A stretch of DNA of 64,000 bases, from the NCBI GenBank assembly GCA_020055645.1, contig CM034546.1, positions 101,742,001-101,806,000 of the forward strand, given 5' to 3'. The notes under the pieces were generated by a model. The model saw only the letters and a list, made by a program, of their open reading frames with translations, was not told the origin of the DNA and did no database searches. The stretch comes from Tomocerus qinae. Its lineage: Eukaryota; Arthropoda; Collembola; Entomobryomorpha; Tomoceridae. The position numbers and the translations under genes are program-made. Position 1 is the stretch's first letter. Every line of letters starts with the position of its first letter. This document shows positions 12,401 through 26,100 of the stretch, in pieces.

Positions 12401-15400
12401 CAAATAACATTGGATTCTCCGTGGACGGGGGCAATAGAGATATAGCGAAAAGTCCGAAACAGCAATTACTTCTCTGGCTGAGTTCTTTTATGGCTTAGCC
12501 ATCCTGATCTGTTATAACTCAGCCACTCTATATACTAATGCAAGCATCTGCGACCAATCGGGTGGTTTAGCCTATCTCACCGAGACCTACTCACTTGCTA
12601 AATGTAATCTTTAGTCTTCCTCATGTACTCCCTACAACTTTTACCATGGACAGCCTTTATATTACTGCACTTCAGAGCGCTGTTTAATGGCTTAACGAAT
12701 TAACTGCTTAAAGAATTATATGTAAAGATCCCTAAAATATTTAATACCGATGACTGTACATTGTTATTGCATAGTCTCTCTTTATTTGCAACATTGCAAC
12801 AACAATAACAGTATGCAACTGCGCTTAACCATAAGGAAAGTTCAATCAGCCTAATTGAAATACAAACATCAGAGAGAAATAGGTACAGAGAATACAAAAT
12901 GGCTTCATCGTGTTTTTGTATAAAGTACTAATAATATTATGTTGAAAAGGTGCATATAGTTTCTTTCAGCAAGATAACACAGAGTACCATATACTTACTA
13001 CAGAATGTTCAGCATGGTAATAAATAGCATTGTCGTTTTTGCAGAGAAACAAACCAAGGAATGAAAATTAGCGTGTTAAAGAGCGAAACAAAGCAGACGA
13101 AAGTTAAAGTAGGAATTTGGGTCACGCAGCCCATAAATTGAACTTTCGTCTACAGATTCATTCCCAGATCCCGTTTCAGATTCATTGCAGTCAACCGCAA
13201 GTATTTCTTTTCCATGATATTCATTAAACCAGTTGCTACATACATTGTAGAATAATAGTAAAAAGTACTATAATCCCGTAACCACAATTCGGTAGTTCTT
13301 TGTGTTGTGAAAAAGCAAGGCTACAAAAACAACAGGTAGATATAGTCGTAAAAACTGAAGGCCCTCCTAAAACTACATTGCATAGTGCATTTTGAGTACA
13401 ATGTGCCAATATATCTTTTGTAGAGACCCCAAGTAAGTTTAAGGATGCTCCTTATCTGTTTAGTCTAGCAAGGTGAAAGCTTGTGTCCTCATTTTCAATG
13501 TAAACGATATACTTCCTTTTCTATTTAGGTATTATGAAGTCTTCATTTTTGCAGTTTTATGTAATCTACATTGTATAATAGACAACGTAAGTATAGGTCA
13601 TTAGTGTTTGATTGAAAATTGTGAGAAAATGTAAAACGATATCTTTTACAAGTTCTCCATTGCATTATGTAAGGAATACCCAACGACAATTTGACAATTA
13701 GGAAGGCCTTTTGTCTCTGTCAACTTGGTATTAGGGATTTGCATTCAGGATCACATTCAACTAGGTTGAAAAATTTACGTAAGGAAAACGGATAGAACAT
13801 TGTATAACATAGTTATTGATGCTGTGCGATGTTTGTTATGCAAAATGTGTTCGAGTACTTTCTACATTGAAATTCATAGCAAAAGGGGCGAGTTGGGCAT
13901 CTTTGAAGATTGAGTTGACCTTTAAAAAGTGTAGATATTCATGCAGTCATAATACAATAAAGTTTTGTTAGCTCTACCAGCTCTATGCAAAGTTTGTTCA
14001 TGTTCTGTTATGTTTCTGGAGTAAACTCACAGAGCGTCTGTAAGGTATTTGTTTTAAACAAAGTAAATATGCATCTGTATCTGTGGTTTGGAAAAGAGGA
14101 TTTTTTTATACTCTCATTTCTCCTTGAGTGTAATTTGCCCGTTATTAAATAAACGGGAAGACACGAACGGGAAGGCGAATGGCAAGGCCAATTCTTTAAC
14201 TAGTAAATCTGTCGTGTTGATTGGGAATTCACCTTGCTTTTGAGGGTTTTATTAAGACGAAGACTTTCCCATTAGAAGATATATTAGTATACACAAGCGC
14301 CAATATAAACATAATTTACTTGTCGTTACCTGCCCCTTAAATAGTTAGTAGACCTATCTCCTATTACAATTACTTTGGCATAACTTGTACTAATACTGAT
14401 TAGAGTTGCCCACTTACATTCTTTGTACACTAGAACAAACTAGATATTCTGCTGATGCTGTGTAAATTACAGTCAAAGATTCGTGTTCTGAGTGAAATGT
14501 AATTTATCGTGTTTTCAACTTTTCAAATGCACTAGCTAAATAAATGTCGGCATTCCGAATCCTGCTGACTGCATTTATGTAGCGATTCCTTTTTGTGAAA
14601 GCTATTGGAGATGTTTATTACACATATTCAAATCAAGGACGACTCATCTTCTGTTTAGATATCACACATACTTTCGAAATAAATACTAACACTTACGTCT
14701 ACTAAAGCAATAGCAATAGCAGTGATTTTTCAATAGGTGCGAATTACAGTCAATGAGTCAACATTCTAATGTTTATTATGGTACTCATCTTTTCACTCTA
14801 AATTAGTTTTACTCTACTATTTTCGTCTCGAACATACGTTTCCTATGCATTATCCTTGCAACATGAAATAAATAAAGATTCAAAACTATTTCTCCCGTCT
14901 GTTTAATGCATTATTTCTTGTGTGTATTATGCAACACATTCTCTCTTGTTTTATGCTCTAGAAGCTAATAAAGCATTCTCAGTGCGTTCGCAGCTAAACT
15001 AACCATACAATTGTATATCTTAACTCAACAAAGATTCATTTTTCTTCCATTTACCACATTTCAAGGGCGAAAAACAGTCTGCTCTTCACGACTCTCATTT
15101 TTTCTGCTCTTTTCGCAGAAAATTCCAATTCTTAAATTATTAGATATCATTGTTATTCATTGCTTAAAAGTTCAGAAAATGTCTATTGTCATCTTTGAAT
15201 GAAAATCAAGTAGAATTAAGGTACAAGGGATGCAAAAATGCTATTAGATCTAAGGACCATGCCATGTCTTCTATGCTTTTATAGAAATTGCATTAAAATG
15301 CAATTAGTCGGTACCCTTTTTAGTATCCCTGCATGTAAGCCCTTTAAATTCCTCAACTAAAAGCTAAAGACCCGACCAGAAATAACTAACCTACCCAAGT

Positions 15401-17104
15401 GATTTACATTGCCAGCGTAAGTTTTTTACAACCATGGATTTTTATAGGGTAGACCATGAGTAGACTATATAAATTTGGAATTCTGTATAGTAAGATTAAA
15501 TCCTCTTCTTGGCAGTGTTTCCTGTCAAGTTACGTAAGCAAAGTTAAGCAAAGCAAAGTAAGAATAGTGGGGAGGCTCAGCGGAAAAGAATGTATTAAAA
15601 TATGTGCTTCTTCTGTTGTGTCATCCGCTACATTGAATTTCATTCACTAAAATGGAACACACCTTAGAATTGCATTCCATGGCTGCGTTTTACATTAGCC
15701 TGGAGTCTTTGCATTTAAATTAGATTCAAAATGCAAGTTCAAGTATGTTAAATTGGGACATTTTTATAGACAGAGAATTTTGGCATAGTGCATACGAATG
15801 AGTGAGGCCATGTTAAACAGTCTGTGAACTGAATTGCTTCTTAAAATAAGTTTTTCCATAATTCTTCATATGAAAAAGAATGGGTACTTGGATATGATTA
15901 TGATTATGACATAGAAATGGATGATCCGCCCACTCTTCGCGTGGACTACGCACTTCATCCATCAATTCATGAATGAGGTTGTGGTAATGCGATGCTAGGG
16001 CTTGGGGACACATTATTTTAGAGAATGGCTACTTTGTGACAGTTTTTACTCAATGTGCGTGAGTGCCTACGTGTTAGATGCACATCAGTGAGCAATCTAA
16101 AGTTTAATCTAAGTGGGTAGAAATGTGGTTTGGAGCACCCATCACTTACAGTGTCATAACGGTGTAATAGATCCAATTATGCTGGTGTTGTAACACAAGG
16201 AATAATTTAATTCTGTGGGTGGATTTCGTAAAGTTGAAGTTGCTAACATCTATGTTGAGTTGATTTAAGGAATGTTCCATGGGAAAGCTCAAGGCAGAAA
16301 GATGGGAAAGTAAATCTGGTAAATGTATGCAAAAGCATGAAAAGTCAGCTAAAAACCTTGCTTTTCTCTGGCTGGGCATTAATATGTACATTTATAATGC
16401 AATCTTGTCGGGAATAAAAGCAGTCTGATGAATCTACTCTAACCAAAAATGTAGATTTCCCTGATGCAACCTGTTTTAATGTAGACAGAGAAGCCTATAG
16501 GTGTCTTTGTTCTAGTCTACTCGGAGAAAAGGAATAAAATAAAATGAACTTGACTAAATCTCTACTTTTGTAGACCGGATTTTACATAAAAGACATTATC
16601 GATAAGCCGTAGTGCAAACGAGACTGTGGACTTATGAATTAGGATTCAATAAAATCTGTAATTTGAACTGAATAGTTGTCCTTGGATGAATTTAATGTTA
16701 ATTTTATGGGAACATGCTCAAAGACCATCTTACTACCTTCCTCCTTTCATTTTCAAGAATATATTTCAATGTCAAGAGGAGTCACTTGGCAAATTTCTAT
16801 ATCCTTGTATAAAAATGTCCTTAAAATGTACCATATGGATATGGACTGTTACCAATGGACATATGCCAGACCGAATAGTCAATCTATTGGGAAGGAGAAT
16901 TTCTATCCCATGCGATGCTTTTGTAATGTAATAAAACTTAGTACAACTAGGAAAATTAAACATAGAAAATTAATATTTACCTGATTTTCCGACTTCGTGC
17001 TGACCGAAAACAGCTATCCGAATTTTAGGATTGGTTGAAGAATTATTATGAGAACCTCCACCGGAAACCGTCTTCTCCTCTATGCTTTTCATGTTGATTT
17101 TCAT
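6440..17104 (-). CDS. Ras-like small GTPase of the RERG/RASL11-RASL12 group, four exons
   Basis: Membrane- or nucleus-associated signalling GTPase family; the specific role of this member is unknown. Minus-strand exons: 17104-16981, 9777-9721, 7790-7711, 7246-6440; phases 1, 1, 0 agree and give 355 aa. G1 is GQHEVGKS (34-41), followed by ALTVRYLTRRYIGEY (switch I region). G4 is NKND (189-192) and G5 is the weak ELSVAE. The G3 position, usually DTAGQE in Ras, reads DISTSE (82-87), so the invariant Gly and catalytic Gln are absent. A Ser/Pro/Asn-rich insert of about 30 residues (151-178) precedes G4. A Ser-rich tail of about 120 residues follows and ends PICSL, which is not a CaaX box. An in-frame TAA lies 12 bases upstream of the first ATG; a second ATG follows 12 bases later. 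The family call is secure, the subfamily less so. Confidence 0.9.
11675..11716. repeat. Short inverted repeat in GTPase intron 1
   Basis: GGAAAAGTTTCC pairs with GGAAAACTTTTCC at 11704-11716 across a 17-base loop, with one bulged base. The hairpin is too short for a MITE. Confidence 0.6.
13095..13151. repeat. 57-nt imperfect hairpin in GTPase intron 1
   Basis: AGACGAAAGTT (13095-13105) pairs perfectly with AACTTTCGTCT (13141-13151). Inside it, AATTTGGGT can pair with GCCCATAAATT around a 6-base loop, leaving an asymmetric internal loop (8 bases against 1). The size is close to that of a small-RNA precursor, but the internal loop is not typical of a microRNA. Confidence 0.5.
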
Positions 17105-20100
17105 AAGATCTTGTTATCTTAGATAACCGTATGGACAAAGTTAACCTTTGAGTTTAGAAACAAAAGTTCGGGCAGTCAAAGAAATTCTTCAGTCACTGTG
17201 TTCTGTCACTCTTATTTTCAACGGTCACAGGTCACAATAGATATGTAATGAGTGTTAAATTTATTGCAAATATTATTCCGTTTTCTCGTTTTCACCGAGT
17301 GGTATTTGAATTATAAATAGGTGTGTTTATATGTTCTTTGGTAGACAAAGTAGTTATGGTTTTCAGGTCTGCTACTGCAAAGTTGGATGTGAACACGGCA
17401 AAGTGTTCTTGGCAACTAAGAGTTGGATCCGAATCCGGGTAGCTGTATATAGTGAACGCTGCTAGTGAATCTCAAGGCGATTTGTGCTTCGTATAACTTT
17501 CTCGGCTTCCCTTCTCTCTCTTGCATCAGAGTACAATCCACAGCTATGCTCTTCTGATACAACATTAACATTAGTGAGTGCTTACTTTACTACTGTGAAG
17601 AATCATGCGTGACTCTCTGTGCAGTAGCATCTGTAGTTAAAATAAAAGATTCCTCTACATACGTTTACATCAACTAGCGTATAACTCTCCAGATAATCTT
17701 CACTTTATTTACCATTCTACCAGCACATTGTAATCCATAGTAAAGCCAAGCCCATTTTGTGACTTGTTAATTTCTATAGGAGCATTGATTTGGCTTTTCT
17801 GTTGGAATGTACACTCTGCTGAGTTGCACGGGCCACGGACGTAAAATTTAAATTCATTCAAGAAAGAAAAAACTGTTTAGCGAAGCTATTAACTCCACGT
17901 TCTTCTAAATGGGCTCGTGTACTATTTAATCTCTTCTCTCAGTAGTTAATGGAACCCGTCGTTAGCTAAATTGCAGAATACCGTACTTTATACTATTTCT
18001 TCACTGTCATTCATTTATGAGCATTTCCAGGACACAGGATGCACACTTTTTTCTCCTTTCAAACAACTACACCATTCATGTATAGCTATATCATTGACTC
18101 AATGATAGTTAAACTCTCCACTGTATTTAAGGCGACGCGTGCGGACTCATAAGGCGATCTGTTGTGTTGCCCTTAATTTTTTTTATCTTCATATGCTATT
18201 TGCCTTGCCACCTTCTTAAACAAATCCATATTATACCAGCAGTGGTAGTTCCAGCATGGCATTTACCTAAATCATTTATCAGATATGTTTTTCTTGTATG
18301 TGTCATAGCTCGAAACATTTCCTCCAAATACCAATGTCTTCTGTTCTGTTTTACACAAAGACATGCCCGAAGAATATTTGCATAGCTATTAGGATTCCCA
18401 TCCCTTATAATTCTTTACTAACTGAAAGATCATCATGATGCTATCATATCGTACCTTGTTATTAAAAAACTACCGATTTTCAATATTTTATAGATGACGA
18501 TATCTGTTAACGAAGATCATAAAATTTTAAACCTAAAATGAATGAGAACCCGCTTAAGGTTGAATCGTCGGGTTAATAGATTACTTTAGCAAAAACAGGC
18601 TATGCCACAAAGACTGCGACATAGCCTAGATAGAGTTAATTTGATAATTCTAGGATTTGTGAATTAATCTGGCTCGTGGCAAAGGGTAGGGTTATTGACA
18701 ATGGAATATTATATGGTCTTCGTTGCAGAAAAACAGTGTTTAAATTCAAGTAATATCCTGAAGAGTAATTTCCTGCTATCAAGAGTCAACTCAGTAGGTG
18801 GATTGTATGGAAAAATCCACAGGGAATCTTGACTCCAATTTGTACTGAACTGCTAAGGCTTTAATTTATTTGAACCATTTTCTGTGACCTGTATGCATGT
18901 GTAAGTAATTTGAAGTAGGTTGAAGCAGATTTTCATGTGTTATTATCTAGCTGATGGAACAATTTCCCTCATTTTATTTGACAACGAAACTTCATATTTC
19001 TCTCTGTCATTGCAATGCTTCATCCTATAATATTATGGTGAATTTGGGCCACTAATTGTTATTACTACAATTCTCATTGGAGACACATTCACGAGAAAAT
19101 TGAAATGAAAGTAGGTAAATAATGGGATACCGTACTAAGATGCATCCTTTAATTTTCTACGATAACACATTTGATACCTTTAAACATTCGTAAAGTAAAC
19201 CAAATAGTAGAAACTTGCCGAGAGTGTATCTAATATTTTTCTCGTGTACGTTCGACTGTCGTTGTTACTGTAGATTATAGTTTTATTTGTACTACTTATG
19301 ATGTACAGAGATAAAAGTAGGTATACCTTACACGCGACAAACCTTGACATATTATTGCATGCGCTCGGATAACTTATTGAATCAGTAGATTTTCATCGCT
19401 TACACGAAAAACGGATTTTCAGATTTCCTAGACATAGATCATTTTACCTCTTATTGTTCCTTAACTTACATGTGTCTAGCTTATTTCCCTTTTCTACAGA
19501 CTACTGTAATTGCCATTGAACTCAATTGCCAAAATAACAAGGATTTATTTTCAGTCGTCAAAACAAATGTATATAGATTCATTGTAATTATTCCACTTTC
19601 CAGACGGATTTACCTAACAGCTTTGCTTTACTTTGAGATACAAATGCATATTCTTATGCAAAGATTGTGACGTACACATTTCAGATTAATTAATGCAGAC
19701 AGTGGAAACTTCGTAGTTATACAATGCATGTGTATAGCTAAAGGGGATATTATTATGAACTATTTACGACTTACAGGTACAATGTGTCTGGAGTCTGGAC
19801 AAGCACAAAAATGTTATAGTTTGTGTAATTAAAATAGAAATGCTTTATGATAATGAGATAATGTAGGAGTGTGGAATATCGTAGAGGATTTTATGCGTAA
19901 TTTTGCAACACATTAAAGCGAGTTATCCAACTCCAGTTTTATGGCTTTGTGACGTGTGTCCTTTGTGCCCGGAAAACAAAAACAAAACAGTAATAATACT
20001 CTCGTAATGTGATATTTTAATGCGGAAAGCAGGCTATGATCTCCATAAAGGGAGATAGGCCATATGGGCATCTTTGGACAAGATCAACTGTGGACAATTA

Positions 20101-23100
20101 TTGCGCAGCAGAATCCTATATCCTCGTGTTTACAAGTTGTAGCTGCATCCAAACACTTACAGAATATTTAATGTATGATCTAGATTCGATGTAAAAAAAA
20201 CTAAATCACATACAAACATGCCTAATCCAATCGCTGGAATAAGGATATTGCATTGACTTTCATTCAAGTTCAGATATTAATGAATTCCCAGTACAAGTAA
20301 GCATGTGCATTTACACATTATTCTAACAACTGTTTATTGTACATGTAGTAACTTCACAATTGTTTATATGAATGAGCTATGGCTAATAGCAAACTGCACA
20401 CGCTATATATATATTTACAAAGATTTGCAAAACGTTAACTTATCTTCCGATATTATATTGCGAGACAAACTCAGACTCATGAAAAATTATTATGAAAGAG
20501 ACTTTTTTCTATTTTGCATTAAAATAACACACTATTTACCAGACAATACAAATGCTAGGAAAACTTAAAAATAGCCCTTCAACGAAAGATTATGAACCTC
20601 AAGTACATTACCAATGTACTCAGTTTCCCAAAATAGACGTTAGTGGATACAGTAACGGTCACTGTATTCTCTAATTGCACTTAAAGAGGTACTTTCGAAA
20701 TATTTTGTGTTGGTGTAATGAAGACATTAAGCGTCCCACTTTCCCACTCAAATAGTCATTTACTATGAAAATAGTGTAAAAACAACAAATGTTAGCGTAT
20801 CTGCTACGTCAATTTCCAGAGTATTGTTTTGAGGATCATAGGATTAGTATTATTGTCAACAGCACAAGAGTTTTATGTAAACCCATAAAGCTAAGTATAG
20901 TTGGATTTGATAGGAGGACAGACACCTCCACACGGAAATTTTATTAGCCTTTCCACGCTTGACAATTCCGCATTTTCGTCGATTGTCGTGGCTACTTGCA
21001 TCACATTTACGACTACTCGTACGCATTATCATTATCATTCCACGTTTATCTCAAGCTAACTGAACGTACAAACCACAGAATCAACTATTTACATACGAGT
21101 TAATCAAAAGTCAATATTATAAATTGGAGCTGTAGAATGTGGTACAGCATGTCCCTCTCCTAATCTTGCAGATTCTATTAAGGTTACAAATTAAATAAGT
21201 AGAACAAAGGTCCCATTTGGTTGCCGCAGTTGGATTTAGTTTGGACAGTCCTGGGTTCTCTTCTGTATACTAATGTTAGGATTAGTCTAGTCTAGATTGC
21301 GAGTGAGAACTTCTGGCAACAACCCATTCATTGTGTCTCGTCTAGACAATTTAAATTAGAAATTCATGATGATGATAAGAGCAAAAGTGTAAAGACCGAA
21401 AGCGAAATGCACCTTGAGATAACTTCACCGCCTGTCCTCTCCATTCACATGAGATTCTCCTCAGCGTTCATCCGTCAACTTCTCGCACATCTTTCACAGC
21501 TTGGATTCACAGAGTGTGTCATTTCAGTATTACATGCACGGACACTCAAATTGTACATCACATACACATATGGCCAAGAATAACCATCAACAAAAAGATG
21601 ACATTTAAATAATACTCTTTAGTACAGCATTAGATGCAAAAATTAATTTGTTTTTCGCCATGTTCATTTTTAATTAGATTTCCCAAGTCATTTTATTTTT
21701 AGAATTCAAAGAATCAGTAAATTTTCAAACAACAGAAAATTTCCTTCAAGGTAGGCGAGAGTAATCCGCATTTTCTGGAAAGACATTTAATAAAGTTGCC
21801 AATAGAATTGTAAAGATAAAAGAAAAGTTTAAAAACCGAGATTTCTCCCCGAAAATTAAGTCCATTGGCATATTCTCTGAAAATCTCTGACGGTGCACTG
21901 AATCAGAAGAAAGGTATATATAAGAAAGATATAGATAGGCTTCGCTTTTAAATGATCACATTTCAACGGGTAACTCATGCTTTGCCATGCCTGCACAGGG
22001 CTTCACCATGTCCTCGTTTGTTGTGTAGTAGTTATGGATGGAATTACCTGAAATTGTTTAGGCTTAGTTTCCCTCTGATCACTCAAGAATATTATACGAT
22101 GTGTGTATTCTGTGTATAGAGCATTTCTCTACAGCTAGCGGCAACAACACAGAGAACTTTATGCTTCTGATACTTGGAATTAGGTAATAATGAAATTATC
22201 TGCATGATGAAAATACGTATGAATTCATTTCCTGATCCGAATAAACTTTCGATGTCATATTATTCATGTTCTCGCCAATTTATTTTATCAACAATATTTG
22301 TCGTCCCGATTCAAACCTAAATTGCTTTGTCGTGTTGGTTGACTCAACCTAAAAGTAAGCTATGTCTGCTTATTTAACACAAGAACTTCGTAGTTGCATA
22401 ATTGGATTGTATCAAACGATCGTTTTGTTTTGATTCCTGTAAATTAGTATTCATCCTTTTCATAATGCATGAAGAGGGTGCATACTGATAGAGAATCTTA
22501 TAGTTGAAAGGACAAAATTCTAAAGTCTTTGTTAATACAATTAGTCATTTCAAGGAAAATTAAATTGTCATATTCGCATCTTAATTATCTTGTTCGTGGA
22601 ATCTTCACGAATATTGTAAACAGGAAATATTGACAGTTTACTTGTGAAACTGTTCATAAACTTTGTTGTGGCTGCCAATCTGTTTCAACATTTCTTATCA
22701 ACAATTACACGAATTGTTTCTAGTGTCTGACTTCATGTAATTCTCGTTAAGGTAAAATTGTATTTGTATGCAAATTGTACTTGTAAAGTCAATGATTCAC
22801 AATAAATTCATATTGAGCACTCAAAACGAATGTGATTGTGACATTGGCAGCTACACGTTTCCTGGCTTTTCAGCATAGTTATTTGATGTGCTAATTAATT
22901 CTAAGCACGTAAGATTGTCCTCTAAGCAATATTCCGTGTCTTCTCTGATCGGATGTCTGAGGCAGACTTTTTTCTTAGAATTTCCTTCTTTTCTGAAATA
23001 ATAAATATTTCTAAGTCTACGGTGGTGCAGCGTTCTGCGACATTTCATTATTGCGACTGAATAAAGATCAAAAGACTAGTTTCTTCTAAGAAGAACATCT

Positions 23101-26100
23101 TCTTAGATTTGTAGACAGCGGCATATATACACAAACACTTTTCCCATTCATACGACAACCCATTCACATTAGAAATTGCTACATGTGGATTTTTATTTTG
23201 ATGGTAGACAGAGAAGAAGCTAATGAAAATACCAAAATCTAGCTACCCTGTTACATCCAGTTTGTTCACCCTAAGACTTTTTACAGTTATAAGAAAGTAA
23301 TAACCAATTTAGCGAATATGACAAAGATGTATGAATCTAAGAACCTTTTTTTATATTCCTTGACGGTATTCTGTGTAGTGGCAACTTGATGGCCACGGTC
23401 ACGTTGTGACGACATGACAGGCACCATGCAGCATAAATAGTATACCTATAGACATCTATGCCTAGTCTATAAATAGCAACGTGGTAATACTGGTAATTAG
23501 GCAGTCAGTACGCTTTTCTTGACATATCTGATGTTCTGTTTTCTGTAGGTACACTTTCAAAAATGTTTCACGTCGGAACTGAAAAGGTCGCATAAACCGC
23601 TTCTATTTGGTTTTGGGCAAGCTAACTTAACCAATGTTCCCCACTTGTTCTTTCACGTGTTACTTGATACATGCATGCATTGGGCACATTTTTACATTAG
23701 CAGGAGTCCAGATGCTAGCAGTCAAAAAGTTTTCTCCCCAATATAGGAGCTACACTTGGATATCGTGAAATTCTTATGACTCCCACTACTCAATAGTTTA
23801 ATATTACTTCTGCCGTAGAAAATCAATGACAATATTCAAACTAAGACCTCGGTCACAAGCGCTTTCCATTAGTGATGTTTTTAATTACAGATTTCCATAA
23901 CAAATATGAATTCTAATAAGCACCAAAACCATAGAGGTACGTTTGGTACGGTTTAATAACGCAATTATTAGTGAATATTGTGCAATTGTGACTTATGGTA
24001 AGGAAATGCGAGCAAAAGTTACACATTTTCATAAACTAATTTCAATTTGAAAGGCATATTCGTAGTTGAAGACAAAAGCGAATTTCAGAAGAGCAACAAC
24101 AAGGCATATTATATTATACTCTAAATACTGAATATTGAATCAACCAATCTTGATGACAGGCAAATGCCAGAGATATGCTATAAATAATAAATCTCATTAC
24201 AAGCGAAATTCCTGCACTGATACTTGAATTTATACTCAATTATCTCAGTTTGCCTTAACTTGACTCAATTTGATTGATTGATTGATAACTTAAGTAATGC
24301 AGTACAGTACTACAGATTGACAGGTAATTTTCTAGGTAATAATTTTCAATGACAAGATAATCCAAACATCCGTTTATATGAAATTACATCAAAGTAATAA
24401 ATAAATCTATTATCGTAATTGCAGATAGTGACAGCATGCGCCGGGTGCACAAAGTTTCAATTTAGTAGTAAGTTGGAATTTCCTTTTCATATTGTTTTTA
24501 ATTATTTTATAACAAGGAATTGGTTGGTCCACGTACTCTCGTCAGTGCAAACTCAATTACCGTTTTCCATTAAGTAATTGGTCTGTATGAAAACGGAAAT
24601 AACAATAGCTCTACTTTTAATTACCCCAAATGCAGTGTTGAGTGCTTTAGTAAGCATCACATGGTGGACAGACAGATTGTGGTGCACGGTAGCCGTGAAA
24701 GACAAAAGCATACACGTGCGTCCTGAGTGAAAAGTGTAGTGATATCTGTAGTAGCACTTTTATCGTCTGGAAGTTTCTTGCATAAAATATATCTAATTTA
24801 TTTAGACTTATATATTCCTATATTTTGTATACTCTTCGGGTTGATATAGCTTATATGACTCTAAATGGGTAATTAGTTTGTAAATGCAATTAAAAATGTC
24901 GGTTCTACTCTTTGTATGAATTGACCTTGATTAGATTCTATTTGTTTATAGCTCTATCTTTTTTCTACTCCAAAATAAATGCACTATAAAATACATTGTA
25001 TAAGCTAAAATACATTTAAGGTACGAAATTTCCTGCCCAATATGAAAATGTCTGGAGTATTCATAGTCTACAGGTGACTTGATCAGAAATTCAGTAGGAA
25101 TTGAAGTTAATAATGGATGAAATATGATTTGACAGATATTTCCTGAAGGGACATCTGTCTAAAAATGATATTTCTGCTATTGGCTTAGTCAGATGCAAGG
25201 ATCCTAAAATAAAATTAAGTTAACAAGAGAACTTGGACTATGGCATTCACAGAATTTGGACCATAATGATAAATTGGATTCTGACTGGTGTAATATCTTT
25301 TATGTGAGTACATAAATAGTTGAAACACAAGTTGGTGCGGAAGGCTGAAGGGAGAAGAAGATCAACTTTTGTAGCAAATGTAAGGTTGGAATGTTGTATG
25401 ACGTAAGTATTTAATAAGGAGCATCTAGGGCACATTACCCATTTTGTGTGTTATGCATTCAGTAAAATAATACAGAGATGCATTTACTCATGCAGTAGGG
25501 AAATAAATACATCAAATTATGGCATTAGCGTGCCGAAGCAGAAGTTTTGAGAGATTGCCCCGAAACATAAAAAATATCACTTTATATTTGTAAATGGATT
25601 TTATCATTGGAAATGGAACATTTATTCACTCTACGTGCACTTGGCATGTTATGTGTAGGAATCTGCGATCGTGAATTAAATCCACAGTCCTCAAGGCATT
25701 TTGCACAGATGCTCAAGACATTACAATCATTGTATTTAAAACTGCAGCGGCTTATTACGACCGCTTTTCATAGAACAAACTTTCAAGTTTACTCAACATG
25801 GGAAAGTGGACTACTGTATATACGACTCCAATGTACTTGACTGTTGAACTCAATGCAAATAGAAACAGTCATCTTCCTTCCACGTGGACACTATAGACAT
25901 ATTTATATCATAGCAAGCAATCACAAAATATCGGCTCTTTATGAAGTTCGTTGATTCTGTTATGTAGCACAGTGTACTTTCAAAGAATATACGCTCCGAG
26001 TTACCCACTTTGAAGTGGTTTGTTATCCAGGAATTTTAGCCAAACATTTACCAACAGTTTGCCTGTTTTCCCACATAATATAATGGAAAGATACACATAC

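Larger units (their letters stand above)
9778..16980 (-). other. First intron (7.2 kb) of the Ras-like GTPase gene
   Basis: This intron splits the P-loop from the rest of the G domain, interrupting the codon after GKS. Donor gtaaat and acceptor tttacag are plain. The interior is AT-rich unique-looking sequence with two small inverted repeats (11675-11716 and 13095-13151). Short open frames on both strands show no recognisable protein features. Confidence 0.8.

Noticed and set aside
16676..16984. 102-codon plus-strand open frame
   Set aside because: It lies in the GTPase intron and touches the antisense of that gene's first donor. No domain, and overlapping frames on both strands are equally open.
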